A stretch of DNA of 64,000 nucleotides, taken from the NCBI RefSeq assembly GCF_003337375.1, contig NZ_QPJD01000005.1, forward strand, positions 248,001-312,000, written 5' to 3'. Positions within the stretch are counted from its first letter, which is position 1; every line of letters starts with the position of its first letter. Made by a program: the position numbers and the translations under genes. This document shows, piece by piece, positions 37,940 to 46,739 of the stretch. Below the pieces are notes generated by a model. It was not told the origin of the DNA. It ran no database searches and worked only from the letters and a program-made list of their open reading frames with translations. This DNA is from Paenibacillus prosopidis (GTDB lineage Bacteria > Bacillota > Bacilli > Paenibacillales > Paenibacillaceae).

Positions 37940-38125
37940 TTTCATCCCACCAACCGTATATGTCCTGAAGCACATTATAGCATGATTCGGTTGATGCAGT
38001 GAACGTGCAGTCTTCTAAATATAGCCTTTATTTGCAACTGTTCGCTTTCCATGTTGCAGCTGTTTCCTCTATACTTAGATTAAAGCATCTGCTGCTCCCA
38101 ATTAGAACGGAGGCGATGTGCCCAC

Positions 38126-38287
38126 ATGTTTACTTTAAAAGAAAAGCTCTACTTGCTCCAATTGCTTAAAGCGAAAAATCGGAAACGATTGTTCAGCTTT
38201 CGCAAAAAAGACCCGTCTCACGATCGCCTTGTAGAGAAGCTGGAGCAAATGGTTCGTAACGAGCAGGTTAATCAAGAGCAGCTGTAA
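38126..38287 (+). CDS. Small basic protein, 53 residues, unknown
   Basis: ATG at 38126 to TAA at 38285-38287. The sequence is charged and helical (FTLKEKLYLLQLLKAKNRKR at the start, LEQMVRNEQVNQEQL at the end) with no Cys, signal peptide or membrane segment. GGAGG lies 12 bases upstream, a slightly long spacing. It ends 47 bases before the YdjM-like gene in the same direction. I do not recognise a family; codon use and the ribosome-binding site make it plausible. Confidence 0.5.
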   Translation: MFTLKEKLYLLQLLKAKNRKRLFSFRKKDPSHDRLVEKLEQMVRNEQVNQEQL

Positions 38288-38334
38288 AAGGAATGTTCAT
38301 TTTCTACCGTACATGGTCAGACATAGGAGGAATT

Positions 38335-38979
38335 ATGACAGGAAAGACTCATTTAGCCATTGGAGCCGCCGTCGGGGCGGCCGCTTCCGTTTTCTACCCT
38401 TTCACTTTGGAAAATGCCGCTTTGTATATTGCAATTGCTGCTTTCTCCGCATTAAGCGCTGATCTCGACGGCACAAGCATGCTTAACAGCAAATTAAACA
38501 AGCTGTCCAAGCTCATTCGCGAGCTTACGCTTTATTCCGGCATTCTGCTGGCTGGAGCTATCATCTATTATTTCTTCTCAGAGCAATCTTTATCACCTGC
38601 GTACATAGGCGTTGCAGCAGCCGTATTTCTTCTCGGCCTCGTTGCAAAGCAAGGCTTCATTCGCAACACGCTTGTCAGCGTCGTTGGCTGCGTCCTTATG
38701 TATGCCGGTTACTCCTATCAGATGAACTGGCTGATCGGCTTCGGGTTATTCGTAGCTTGGGTGCCGTGGCTCAAGCATCGAGGCATGACTCATACAATAT
38801 GGGCTATTCCGATCTGGGGAGCAATCGGCTGGGGGCTGGAGAAGCAGCTGCAGGTAGAAGGAATTGCCATCGTATCTATGCTTGGATACTTATCCCACCT
38901 TATAGCTGACACACTTACGCCGAGCGGCGTAAAATGGCTTTACCCATTAGTGAAGAAATCCTTTAAACTGCACTTATAA
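38335..38979 (+). CDS. YdjM-like membrane metal-dependent hydrolase (DUF457)
   Basis: 214-residue integral membrane protein of the YdjM/DUF457 family, annotated as LexA-regulated or membrane-bound metal-dependent hydrolase. MTGKTHLAIGAAVGA at the start, the acidic SALSADLDGTSMLNSKL, HRGMTHTIWAIP and GYLSHLIADTLTPSGV hold the conserved His and Asp residues thought to bind metal. The physiological substrate is unknown. The frame opens 14 codons earlier, but AGGAGGAATT precedes the ATG at 38335. A terminator follows. Confidence 0.85.
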   Translation: MTGKTHLAIGAAVGAAASVFYPFTLENAALYIAIAAFSALSADLDGTSMLNSKLNKLSKLIRELTLYSGILLAGAIIYYFFSEQSLSPAYIGVAAAVFLLGLVAKQGFIRNTLVSVVGCVLMYAGYSYQMNWLIGFGLFVAWVPWLKHRGMTHTIWAIPIWGAIGWGLEKQLQVEGIAIVSMLGYLSHLIADTLTPSGVKWLYPLVKKSFKLHL

Positions 38980-38982
38980 GCT

Positions 38983-39021
38983 AAACGGGCACTACGCCGC
39001 GGCGTACTGTCCGTTTTTTTA
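38983..39021 (+). terminator. Terminator of the YdjM-like gene
   Basis: AACGGGCACTACGCC pairs with GGCGTACTGTCCGTT; seven T residues follow. Confidence 0.88.
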
Positions 39022-39142
39022 TTTTTCAATTTTAGTACGCAAAGCCATTAACTGTCTTAAAATCATTAGGATATCGCCTGCCATTGCGGGAACTATAATC
39101 TTCGTTAAGATCATCAAATTAACGAATTGGGGTGTTTAAATC

Positions 39143-39889
39143 TTGAAGAAATATATCGCATTAGCAGCATTGTTACTGGTAACAGGCTGTACGGTCAATG
39201 ATAATACGACGAACAGGCAATCCGTTCCCAATCAATCCCGTATCGTAACTCAAGGCCAAACCGCTGCACCATCAGCTACCGTAACGCAAGCATCCTCAAC
39301 AGCTACGCAGGGGGCGAAAAAGCTTTCGATGCAGCAGACCCCTTATCCATTTCCAGCAGATTGGTTTACAGGTGATTGGTTACCGGTAGGTGATCGGGCG
39401 CCGGCAGGTACACCAGCTGATAATCGGGTACCTGTAGGCAATCGGACACCAGCTGACAATCGGGTACCTGCAGGAAATCGGACACCAGCAGCAAATCCTA
39501 CAGCCGAGCAGCCAGGAGCTGCTTCCCAATTTGCTCAGCAGGTTTTGCAATTGGTTAATGCACAACGAACAAAAGCAGGCTTGGGTTCACTAAGTATGGA
39601 CGACAAGCTATCCAATATGGCTATGGTTAAGGCACAGGATATGATTCAAAACAATTATTTCGATCATAACTCTCCGACGTACGGGTCCCCTTTCGATATG
39701 ATGCGCCAGTTCCAAATTACCTATCGCTCGGCTGGCGAGAACATTGCAAAAGGTCAATCGAGCCCTGAACAGGTTATGAACGACTGGATGAACAGCCCGG
39801 GTCACAGAGCAAACATATTGAACAGCAGCTTTACCAAACTCGGTTGTGCTTATTACAATGGAGCTTGGGTTCAAGAATTTATCGGTTGA
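39143..39889 (+). CDS. CAP-domain lipoprotein (YkwD-like)
   Basis: 248 residues. Lipobox LLLVTGC places a lipidated Cys near residue 16. A Thr/Ser/Gln-rich linker leads to a short tandem repeat (PADNRVPxGNRTPADNRVPAG, about 90-118), then a CAP/SCP-PR1 domain (about 128-248) with FAQQVLQLVNAQRTKAGL, YFDHNSPTYGSPFDMM, AGENIAKGQSSPEQV and WMNSPGHRANIL. CAP proteins of spore formers are common in the envelope or spore; the function is unclear. A TTG start with GGGGTG upstream is used. Confidence 0.88.
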   Translation: MKKYIALAALLLVTGCTVNDNTTNRQSVPNQSRIVTQGQTAAPSATVTQASSTATQGAKKLSMQQTPYPFPADWFTGDWLPVGDRAPAGTPADNRVPVGNRTPADNRVPAGNRTPAANPTAEQPGAASQFAQQVLQLVNAQRTKAGLGSLSMDDKLSNMAMVKAQDMIQNNYFDHNSPTYGSPFDMMRQFQITYRSAGENIAKGQSSPEQVMNDWMNSPGHRANILNSSFTKLGCAYYNGAWVQEFIG

Positions 39890-39972
39890 TTCAAATAATG
39901 ACGTATATCCGGGACCAAAAGCAGGTGCTTGCAACGCTTGGTTTTGGTTCCGGTTTGTTTTCGTTATTACGC

Positions 39973-40404
39973 CTATTCTACAATAACACCTTTTTTTAAT
40001 ATGATGTTTGCATACTGCTCGACTTCGCCCGTTGCCACAACAGCGTATCCCTTATGTGCTCTCTCATAAAAAGCGAACCGCTCCACGATTTCGAACCCAA
40101 CGTCATGGCCTGTACGAGCGCGAATGATCTCTTCATACTGCTTCCAAATCGGCATTCCTTCCGTATCGCCCGTCATAACTTCCATCACAGCGACTGGACG
40201 GTCGACATATTGATCTAACTGGAATAGCTTCAGGATAGCGTCGAGCAGCTCAGGCATCGCTTGCCCGTCGCAGCGGACAAGCCTCTGGGCAACCCTCGCT
40301 GAGGGAAAGTTAGCATCCGCAAGCACAAGCTCGTCCCCATGCCCCATCTCCATCATGATCTTCAGCAGATCTGGCGGTATTAGCTTCGAAATACCGAGTA
40401 GCAT
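39973..40404 (-). CDS. fucU: L-fucose mutarotase, FucU/RbsD family
   Basis: 143 residues. The FucU/RbsD family interconverts sugar anomers. The pattern MLLGISKLIPPDLLKIMMEM, GHGDELVLADANFPS with catalytic His, and the C-terminal Y-A-N-I-I-L-KKG block is closer to FucU than to RbsD (length 140-150, FERYAF-like middle: VERFAFYERA). GGGGAGG upstream. No fucose genes are adjacent, so it is an orphan here. Confidence 0.88.
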   Translation of the reverse strand: MLLGISKLIPPDLLKIMMEMGHGDELVLADANFPSARVAQRLVRCDGQAMPELLDAILKLFQLDQYVDRPVAVMEVMTGDTEGMPIWKQYEEIIRARTGHDVGFEIVERFAFYERAHKGYAVVATGEVEQYANIILKKGVIVE

Positions 40405-40457
40405 CGTATCTAAGACCTCCCCAACTTAATATAGCCTTATGTTAACAAAACTGTTTT

Positions 40458-41219
40458 CTAAATAACAATCTCACCCCAAAACACCTGGGTTTCATATTCA
40501 AACAAAACTTTGCCCTCCCGATTATTCCTGTCAAACAGATTTCGCAGGTCCGCCATCATGGGCTTATAATTCGGGTGTCCCTGCAAAGGACTATAGGATG
40601 ACGAAAGCAATCGGCCGCGTAGTTGTTCAAAATCGAACGATTGACCGTTTGTGAATCGGACTTCCTGAGGCCCGCCATCCTTGAAAAAAGAAAAGAGCGA
40701 CTCCTTTGAAAGGTTTGTATGCTTGACCTTTCCATAGTCTGTTCCAAACTTTTGAAGCAGCTGTTCATACTCTTCCAGAAACGGGGTGCCTTGTGTCAAA
40801 CGGGAATTCCAGATCAAAACGACTTTCCCTCCCGGCTTAAGTATCCGGTGGAATTCATATTGCGCCGCGGAGCGGTCAAACCAGTGAAACGCCTGTGCAC
40901 AGACGATAAAATCTACTGTTCCGTCAGGCAGGCCAGTCGCTTCGGCAGATCCAGACACGGAATGGTAATTCGGTTCTCTTCCTAATTCCTTCTCTGCAGC
41001 TTCTCGCATGGCAAGGTTAGGTTCAACGGCAATTACATGACTCCCACGCTCCACTAGCAGCTTTGAAAAAATACCCGTACCCGCACCGATGTCGGCTATT
41101 TCTGAATCCGGCCGAAAGCCGACGATATTGTACAAATACGCAATGGCATCCTGCGGATAGCTCGGCCGGTACTTTACATACTTATCGACCCGGTCCGAAA
41201 ACCTTTCTTTACTGTTCAT
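40458..41219 (-). CDS. Class I SAM-dependent methyltransferase
   Basis: 253 residues. SAM-binding motif I IADIGAGTGIFSKLL (about 40-54), acidic end of strand 2 in VIAVEPN, motif II/III CAQAFHWFD and ILKPGGKVVLIWNS. The FHWFD variant is common in a family of small-molecule or yeast TMT1-like methyltransferases. Substrate unknown. GAGGAG precedes the ATG at acceptable distance. Followed by no clear partner. Confidence 0.88.
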   Translation of the reverse strand: MNSKERFSDRVDKYVKYRPSYPQDAIAYLYNIVGFRPDSEIADIGAGTGIFSKLLVERGSHVIAVEPNLAMREAAEKELGREPNYHSVSGSAEATGLPDGTVDFIVCAQAFHWFDRSAAQYEFHRILKPGGKVVLIWNSRLTQGTPFLEEYEQLLQKFGTDYGKVKHTNLSKESLFSFFKDGGPQEVRFTNGQSFDFEQLRGRLLSSSYSPLQGHPNYKPMMADLRNLFDRNNREGKVLFEYETQVFWGEIVI

Positions 41220-41240
41220 CGTGGACCACTCCTCTGCTTA

Positions 41241-41615
41241 TTAAGCCCATTCAAGGAACTCAAGACGATTTCCGAATGGATCGTTCAAATAGAGTCGTAT
41301 TACACCTTCATCTGCTCTTTCAACATCATCAATTACGGGAATATTATTCCGAATCAGGTAGTCTCTCAATGCGTTGATATTCTGTACATGAAAGGCAGGA
41401 TGAGCTTTTGTGGCAGGTATGAAGTCCTTTTGTACACCGATGTGAACTTGATGAGTACCACATTGGAACCATACGCCACCACGCTTTTTCAGGTTCTCAG
41501 GTTTTGGGATTTCTATCCAACCTAACAAATCAACAAAAAACGTGCGCGATTCCCGTTCACAACCTTCAGGAGCTGCCAGTTGAACGTGGTCAATCCCGGA
41601 AAATTGAAATGACAA
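41241..41615 (-). CDS. Glyoxalase/bleomycin-resistance-like VOC protein
   Basis: About 124 residues, one VOC unit pair: IDHVQLAAPEGCERESRTFF, VWFQCGTHQVHIGV, KAHPAFHVQNINALRDYL and YLNDPFGNRLEFLEW. The His in DHVQL, the His in QVHIG, and the Glu in RLEFL could bind metal. The frame opens at GTG 41630 but GGAGG is positioned eight bases before the TTG at 41615. The gene sits 22 bases upstream of the methyltransferase gene in the same direction, so the two may be co-transcribed. Confidence 0.85.
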   Translation of the reverse strand: MSFQFSGIDHVQLAAPEGCERESRTFFVDLLGWIEIPKPENLKKRGGVWFQCGTHQVHIGVQKDFIPATKAHPAFHVQNINALRDYLIRNNIPVIDDVERADEGVIRLYLNDPFGNRLEFLEWA

Positions 41616-41793
41616 TTTATCCACCTCCACATAAATTCCGTCAGATGAAACACTGTTTCATTATTCACTTATAATTTTACAAAAAAAACCAACAATAATC
41701 TAGTGCTGATCGATCTGTTTTTTTCCTGTTTATAGCTAATAAATGATGGGGATATTGGAGAAAGAACAGTAGAAAATTACACAGGAGAATTCT

Positions 41794-42285
41794 ATGTCTG
41801 CTAAATCCGATAATTGCAAATATCAAGCCCGCTTTTCTTATACACGTCGCAATCAGTGGTCGGGCATTCTATTCGGCATTGGCCTAGCCGCCTTTTTTGA
41901 TGAAACGGTTTTTCATCAATTACTGCGTTGGCATCATTTTTATGATAAGTCCACGACCGATATAGGGCTAATATCGGATGGTCTTCTTCATTCTTTTAGT
42001 TGGTTTGCGACCGTTGGAGGGTTGTTTCTTTTCGCTGATCTCCGGCGACGAAAAGCATTGTGGCTCACGTGTTGGTGGGGAGGTGTTTTGCTCGGCACAG
42101 GTGGTTTTCAATTATACGACGGTACAATCCTACACAAATTGATGCGGATACACCAGATTCGGTACGTAGAAAATGTACTTATCTACGACTTGTTGTGGAA
42201 CATCATTGCTGTTCTTATGATTATTGCCGGTACCATCCTTATTGTTCGCATACGAAGCAATAAACAACAGGAAGAGACCATTTGA
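41794..42285 (+). CDS. DUF2243 family membrane protein
   Basis: 163 residues with four helices and characteristic histidines: GILFGIGLAAFFDETVFHQL, LLRWHHFYD, ISDGLLHSF and LLGTGGFQLYDGTILHKLMR. DUF2243 proteins of unknown function are regularly found next to CtaG-like proteins, as here (next gene one base away). The conserved His suggest copper or haem binding in cytochrome-oxidase assembly. AGGAG precedes the ATG. Confidence 0.85.
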   Translation: MSAKSDNCKYQARFSYTRRNQWSGILFGIGLAAFFDETVFHQLLRWHHFYDKSTTDIGLISDGLLHSFSWFATVGGLFLFADLRRRKALWLTCWWGGVLLGTGGFQLYDGTILHKLMRIHQIRYVENVLIYDLLWNIIAVLMIIAGTILIVRIRSNKQQEETI

Positions 42286-42286
42286 C

Positions 42287-43093
42287 ATGAACATTAATGA
42301 TCACATTCATCATGGGGCTGGAGATCTTATTTCTCATAAAGACGGGATAGTACCTTTGCTGATTTTGTCACTATCGTTTTTACTGCTAGTGGTTATGTAT
42401 ATCTTTGCTGCAAACTTATCAAGCCGCCGTTATAAACAATGGCCTCTACATCGCACCGTTTTGTGGAGTTTGGGAGTTATGTGCGCCGCTGCTGCCCTCA
42501 TTGGTCCTTTGGCAAATCATGCCCAAATGGATTTCACGGACCACATGATCAGTCATTTGCTTCTTGGAATGCTTGCTCCGCTCCTTATGGTATTAGCCGC
42601 ACCTATGACTCTCACCATGCTAACACTCAACGTTAGAGCAGCCAGACGTCTATCACGCTTGCTAAGAAGCCGGCCAGTGAGTATACTTAGCAACCCAATC
42701 GTTGCATCTCTCCTTAATATCGGAGGACTATGGTTACTTTATAAAACTGACTTGTATATGGCCATGCAGCAAAATATTCTACTCCATGTGTTAGTACATA
42801 TACACATTTTTCTTGCAGGTTATCTTTTTACAGCTTCCTTAATTTATGTTGACCCGACCCCTCATCAATCAAGTTTCGTTTATCGTGCGATCGTCTTCGT
42901 GATTGCTCTAGCGGGTCACGGTATACTTTCCAAGTCTATCTATGCGTATCCCCCTGTTGGCGTTCCTATAAACCAAGCAGAAGCCGGTGGGATGTTAATG
43001 TACTATGGTGGTGATGCCATTGACCTTGTAATTATCTTCATACTTTGTTTTCAATGGTACAAATTCACCTATCCTAGAGAATTTTCTCATTAG
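42287..43093 (+). CDS. CtaG-family cytochrome c oxidase assembly protein (caa3 type)
   Basis: 268 residues, seven helices. Family signatures: HMISHLLLGMLAPLLMVLAA with the conserved His pair, LLHVLVHIHIFLAGYLFTAS and GGDAIDLVII. CtaG of Bacillus aids copper insertion into caa3 oxidase. The frame opens 21 codons earlier inside the DUF2243 gene; GGAAGAG and family length favour the ATG at 42287. The stop overlaps the converging GNAT gene by four bases. Confidence 0.88.
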   Translation: MNINDHIHHGAGDLISHKDGIVPLLILSLSFLLLVVMYIFAANLSSRRYKQWPLHRTVLWSLGVMCAAAALIGPLANHAQMDFTDHMISHLLLGMLAPLLMVLAAPMTLTMLTLNVRAARRLSRLLRSRPVSILSNPIVASLLNIGGLWLLYKTDLYMAMQQNILLHVLVHIHIFLAGYLFTASLIYVDPTPHQSSFVYRAIVFVIALAGHGILSKSIYAYPPVGVPINQAEAGGMLMYYGGDAIDLVIIFILCFQWYKFTYPREFSH

Positions 43094-43593
43094 AGTTTTA
43101 GAACCATTAAGTCCTCATCAAAATATTGCCCGTTGAATTTTAAGGCGTTTCGTTCCGTGCCATAAACCTCGAATCCCACGGACTTGTATAGCTTTTTTGC
43201 GGAGTCGTTTTTAGATACAACTGTTAAATTAATCTGTTCCAAACCTTCGCAATCTCTTGTCTTTCTTATTAACTCAGACATGAGTGATTTTCCTAAACCC
43301 TTCCCTCGCATTTCTGGTGCTACATACATTCCGTAAACATTTCCTTTATGGGCCGTTTTTAGGCTGTTTTCACGTATAAAAGTGACAATTCCAACTAACG
43401 AACCACTAACATCAAAAGCTCCTAGAACAAATTTGTCCTTAGCCGGTTTTAATCGCTCTACTACAGTTTCTAGTGAAAATTCTACCTCTCTCTCATACGT
43501 TGATCCAAATGCTTCTGGGTTGACTTTTAACGAACTCAATCGCAATTCTTGGTACAATTGAGCATCTGATTCGTGTAATTTACGTATTCTCAT
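43090..43593 (-). CDS. GNAT family N-acetyltransferase
   Basis: 167 residues. Acetyl-CoA binding motif A VYGMYVAPEMRGKGLGKSLM, followed by NLTVVSKNDSAKKLYKSVGFE of motif B, and an N-terminal MRIRKLHESDAQLYQELR. Substrate unknown. GGAGGGAG precedes the ATG. It converges on and slightly overlaps the ctaG-like gene. Confidence 0.92.
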   Translation of the reverse strand: MRIRKLHESDAQLYQELRLSSLKVNPEAFGSTYEREVEFSLETVVERLKPAKDKFVLGAFDVSGSLVGIVTFIRENSLKTAHKGNVYGMYVAPEMRGKGLGKSLMSELIRKTRDCEGLEQINLTVVSKNDSAKKLYKSVGFEVYGTERNALKFNGQYFDEDLMVLKL

Positions 43594-43683
43594 TGGTTCT
43601 CCCTCCGCGAAATTGACTTAGGTAATAAATCATAAATACTCCAGTCATTACTTTATTATTTTATCACGCTCAAAGGGTATGAC

Positions 43684-43716
43684 AAAAAGCCCACCGACCG
43701 ATAGGTTTGTGGGCTT
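43684..43716 (-). terminator. Terminator of the small hypothetical gene
   Basis: Read leftward, AAGCCCAC pairs with GTGGGCTT and five T residues follow; it lies 22 bases after the stop at 43739. Confidence 0.75.
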
Positions 43717-43738
43717 CTTCTTTATTTGGCTGACAAAC

Positions 43739-43942
43739 TCAGTAAGCAATACGTTTTTCTATCGCCGTACAAATTTCATCAGAAACCAATTCTAAAGAGG
43801 GCTCTTCTAACACCATATACCTGACAAGAAATTCATACCAGAACTCATCAAAAGATATCTCGATATTATAAAGAGCACGAAGAGTTATAAATCGATTCCA
43901 TATTTTCATTCGGCACTTTTCCAAATCAGGACATCGCTCCAT
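43739..43942 (-). CDS. Small hypothetical protein
   Basis: 67 residues from the ATG at 43942 (or 78 from 43975), acidic and aromatic (MERCPDLEKCRMKIWNRF, then EISFDEFWYEFLVRYMVLEE). No family recognised and no strong ribosome-binding site (GGGG about 11 bases before 43942). The well-placed terminator argues that it is real. Confidence 0.45.
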   Translation of the reverse strand: MERCPDLEKCRMKIWNRFITLRALYNIEISFDEFWYEFLVRYMVLEEPSLELVSDEICTAIEKRIAY

Positions 43943-44154
43943 GTTAACGACCCCGTTCCAAGCGGCAATTCGCATACATTGACATAACGTAATGGGTGAA
44001 ATTTTTCATTGGATTCCTCCCAATAATTTTTAATGTGTATTTGAATCACAACATCAGTCTATGGGGAGATAACCAATGCGATAACGGCATATACCTATTT
44101 CCTGATTTTTCGCTTAAAAATTTTTTACAGACCGCCGGAAAGTTTGAATCTCTC

Positions 44155-44511
44155 TTAACATTTACAAATCATCAACATGTTCCCATCCGGATCTTTAAAA
44201 TTAAACCAATGACCGTTCTCTATATCTGTAACAAGTTCAACTCCACGGTCTTTCATGAATTGGTAAGCCTGATGTATATCATCAGTGTTAAAATGGAAGG
44301 TAGGATTTCTAAAGTATGAATCCTCATTGTAAATCTGACTGTCTAAGACCAGATTCAAGCCGTTATTATCCAATGGTATACAACATAAATGGCCCGAGAT
44401 AATATCAAACGCAGGCTCCAGACCAAGAATGGAGCAATACCATTCCCGTCCTTTTCTAATATCACTTACTGGAATGAAAATGGCTCCTACTTTACTTAAA
44501 ATTTCACTCAC
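44155..44511 (-). CDS. VOC family protein
   Basis: About 118 residues with the VOC half-motifs VGAIFIPVSDIRKGREWYCS, GLEPAFD, PTFHFNTDDIHQAYQFMKDRG and WFNFKDPDGNMLMICK. AGGAG lies eight bases before the GTG at 44511; a GTG three codons earlier overlaps the ribosome-binding site. Possible functions range from fosfomycin or bleomycin resistance-like to unknown; the Glu metal ligand at the C-terminus is replaced (MLMICK), so it may not bind metal. Confidence 0.82.
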   Translation of the reverse strand: MSEILSKVGAIFIPVSDIRKGREWYCSILGLEPAFDIISGHLCCIPLDNNGLNLVLDSQIYNEDSYFRNPTFHFNTDDIHQAYQFMKDRGVELVTDIENGHWFNFKDPDGNMLMICKC

Positions 44512-44629
44512 ACTGATCACTCCTATGTTTTTGTAGTTCTTGGCAAGCGTGAACTAATTCCTAGCTAAGGATCTGTGCTATTCAGTCTGGATTAACCAAT
44601 GAAACCTATAATGCCAGATTGAGTATGAA

Positions 44630-44830
44630 GTGATAGCAAAACGAGCGCGAGAGTAAAGTAGCTAGCATATGCGGATGTGGACATAGGATTCGCTATTTGT
44701 GTGAAAAAGGCCTAAAATGCAAACTGTGCGGACATAGGATCTGCTATACGCCTTAAAATGCATTAAAATAACTGTTTTACGGCTAAATAACGGATTCAAT
44801 GTCCACGTTAGCCTAGCCATGGACATTGTA
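44630..44830. repeat. GGACATAGGAT repeat block
   Basis: TGTGGACATAGGATTCGCTA (44676-44695) and TGCGGACATAGGATCTGCTA (44727-44746) are near-identical, and each is followed by a GCCT-AAAATGCA unit, giving a period of about 51 bases. An inverted remnant (ATGTCCACG and CATGGACATT) closes the block. The remainder of the gene-free interval 44512-45187 is AT-rich with nothing further seen. Confidence 0.7.
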
Positions 44831-45187
44831 AATCATCAAAAATAACATCGTCCATTTTGAAGAAAACATGGGCATTATGATACATCACATACCTATCCTT
44901 GAATAAACGCAATAAGTATCATTGACCGAAAGATTATGTCTAACAAGCAAAACTATATATCTACAATAAGAGTGTCATATGCAAATTCAATATTTCATCC
45001 CTATTCCCCCTCGGAGACTATACTCCATTTTTTCAAAATAAGAAGTTGAAGCTAAAAACAAAATATGTAATTCTAATTCTATCCAAAATAATACAGTATG
45101 GCTAGGTTGGGAAGTAGTAACTTATTTCAATTGTTTAAGCGAGCCGGCGTCTGGTGCGAGGTCCGGTACAATTGGGTATGTGAATGT

Positions 45188-45542
<355 letters not shown>

Positions 45543-45649
45543 TCTCAAACTAGATGTTGTTACAAAAAATAGGCATTAGCCTCAATCAATAAAAGCCATA
45601 GGCACATACACTATCTCGGTAAGGATTCATTTATCGGGAGGAATATTTC

Positions 45650-45970
45650 ATGAATTATGTGGTGCAACCCGGCGATACACTATGGTCGATCGCATCGAGA
45701 TTCGGAACGTCCGTTCAGGCGATTATGCAGGCAAACGGCTTGACGAACCCTAACTATATTTATGTCGGATTAACGCTGTACATCCCTATACCCGGCCCGC
45801 CATTCCCACCCGCTCCGCCGTATCCGCCTGGTCCGCCTTTTCCGCCTAGCCCGCCAGCACCGGATAACCTGGACCGAAGGGTAACGCGCTTGGAACGTCA
45901 AGTGGAACGCTTGTCCAATGAAGTCGAACGCCTCCGCAGGCGCGTGGAGCGTTTGGAGCAGCAATCATAA
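45650..45970 (+). CDS. LysM protein with proline-rich hinge and coiled coil
   Basis: 106 residues in three parts: a LysM domain (about 1-46, YVVQPGDTLWSIASRFGTS and IYVGLTLYIP) that binds peptidoglycan or chitin-like glycan, a Pro-rich hinge of repeated (Y/F)PP(G/S/A)PP units (47-70), and a heptad coiled coil (RLERQVERLSNEVERLRRRV, 75-104). There is no signal peptide, as in many spore-coat LysM proteins. GGGAGGAA upstream; own terminator. Confidence 0.88.
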   Translation: MNYVVQPGDTLWSIASRFGTSVQAIMQANGLTNPNYIYVGLTLYIPIPGPPFPPAPPYPPGPPFPPSPPAPDNLDRRVTRLERQVERLSNEVERLRRRVERLEQQS

Positions 45971-45978
45971 TAGTAATT

Positions 45979-46003
45979 GGATCCGCCTCGGCGGATCCTT
46001 TTT
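45979..46003 (+). terminator. Terminator of the LysM gene
   Basis: GGATCCGCC, a TC loop and GGCGGATCC are followed by five T residues. Confidence 0.88.
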
Positions 46004-46034
46004 CTGTTTCAAGTTATCTAACGCGCGGATTTTT

Positions 46035-46739
46035 TTACCAATCGATTGGTTTGCCATCTCTGAAGAACCCACCACGAGGTCCTTCCGAACCCATCGTCGC
46101 TAACCGGAGGATCAACTCGGCAGCGCGTTTCGGAGTTCTCGGAGCAGAGGGTCCCCCCATATCCGAGCTTACCCAGCCCGGATCGACTGCAAAAATTTTG
46201 ATATCTCCTCTGACCTCTGCTGCTGCCAGTCGGGTCAAAGCATTCATTGCAAGTTTGGAGATCTTGTACGCACCTGCGCCTTCGGACGACATGGCACTCA
46301 TGGCTCCATATTCCGAGGAAACATTGATAATCCTTCCATATCCCCGCTTTTCCATGAGCGGAATAAATGAACGCATGACATGGTATACGCCGAAGAAATT
46401 CGTGGACATCGTCCTTTCTAGAATCTCAGGATCCATGGTCAATAACTTAGCATTTCCATCCAAATATACGCCCGCGTTGTTAATCAATACATCCAAACGG
46501 CCAACAGTCTCGTTGATGGTCATTGCTGCTTGAGTGATGCTTTCTTGATCTGTGACATCCATGACGACGAACGAAACATCCAATCCGGAATCGGCAAGTC
46601 GTTGCGCTGCTTCAGACCCTTTCTTTGGATCCCTGCTTGTCAAAATGACCTTGAACCCCATTGAAGCCAATTGTTTGACCAGTTCATATCCGATTCCCCG
46701 ATTCGCACCTGTGACAAGAGCTGCCTGCTTATCCTGCAT
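46035..46739 (-). CDS. SDR oxidoreductase, carbonyl-reductase-like
   Basis: 234 residues: AALVTGANRGIGYELVKQLA, VLINNAGVYLDG, NVSSEYGA, Y-x-x-x-K in GAYKISKLAMN, and AVDPGWVSSDMGGP. The last block is typical of CBR1-like reductases of carbonyl compounds. NADP preference is suggested by LTSRDPKKG. Its start overlaps the end of the MFS gene by 11 bases, so it is translated by coupling. Confidence 0.88.
   Translation of the reverse strand: MQDKQAALVTGANRGIGYELVKQLASMGFKVILTSRDPKKGSEAAQRLADSGLDVSFVVMDVTDQESITQAAMTINETVGRLDVLINNAGVYLDGNAKLLTMDPEILERTMSTNFFGVYHVMRSFIPLMEKRGYGRIINVSSEYGAMSAMSSEGAGAYKISKLAMNALTRLAAAEVRGDIKIFAVDPGWVSSDMGGPSAPRTPKRAAELILRLATMGSEGPRGGFFRDGKPIDW

Noticed and set aside
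44676-44750. Possible CRISPR repeat pair
   Set aside because: Only two diverged copies, and the intervening sequence is itself repeated; no cas genes are in the window.
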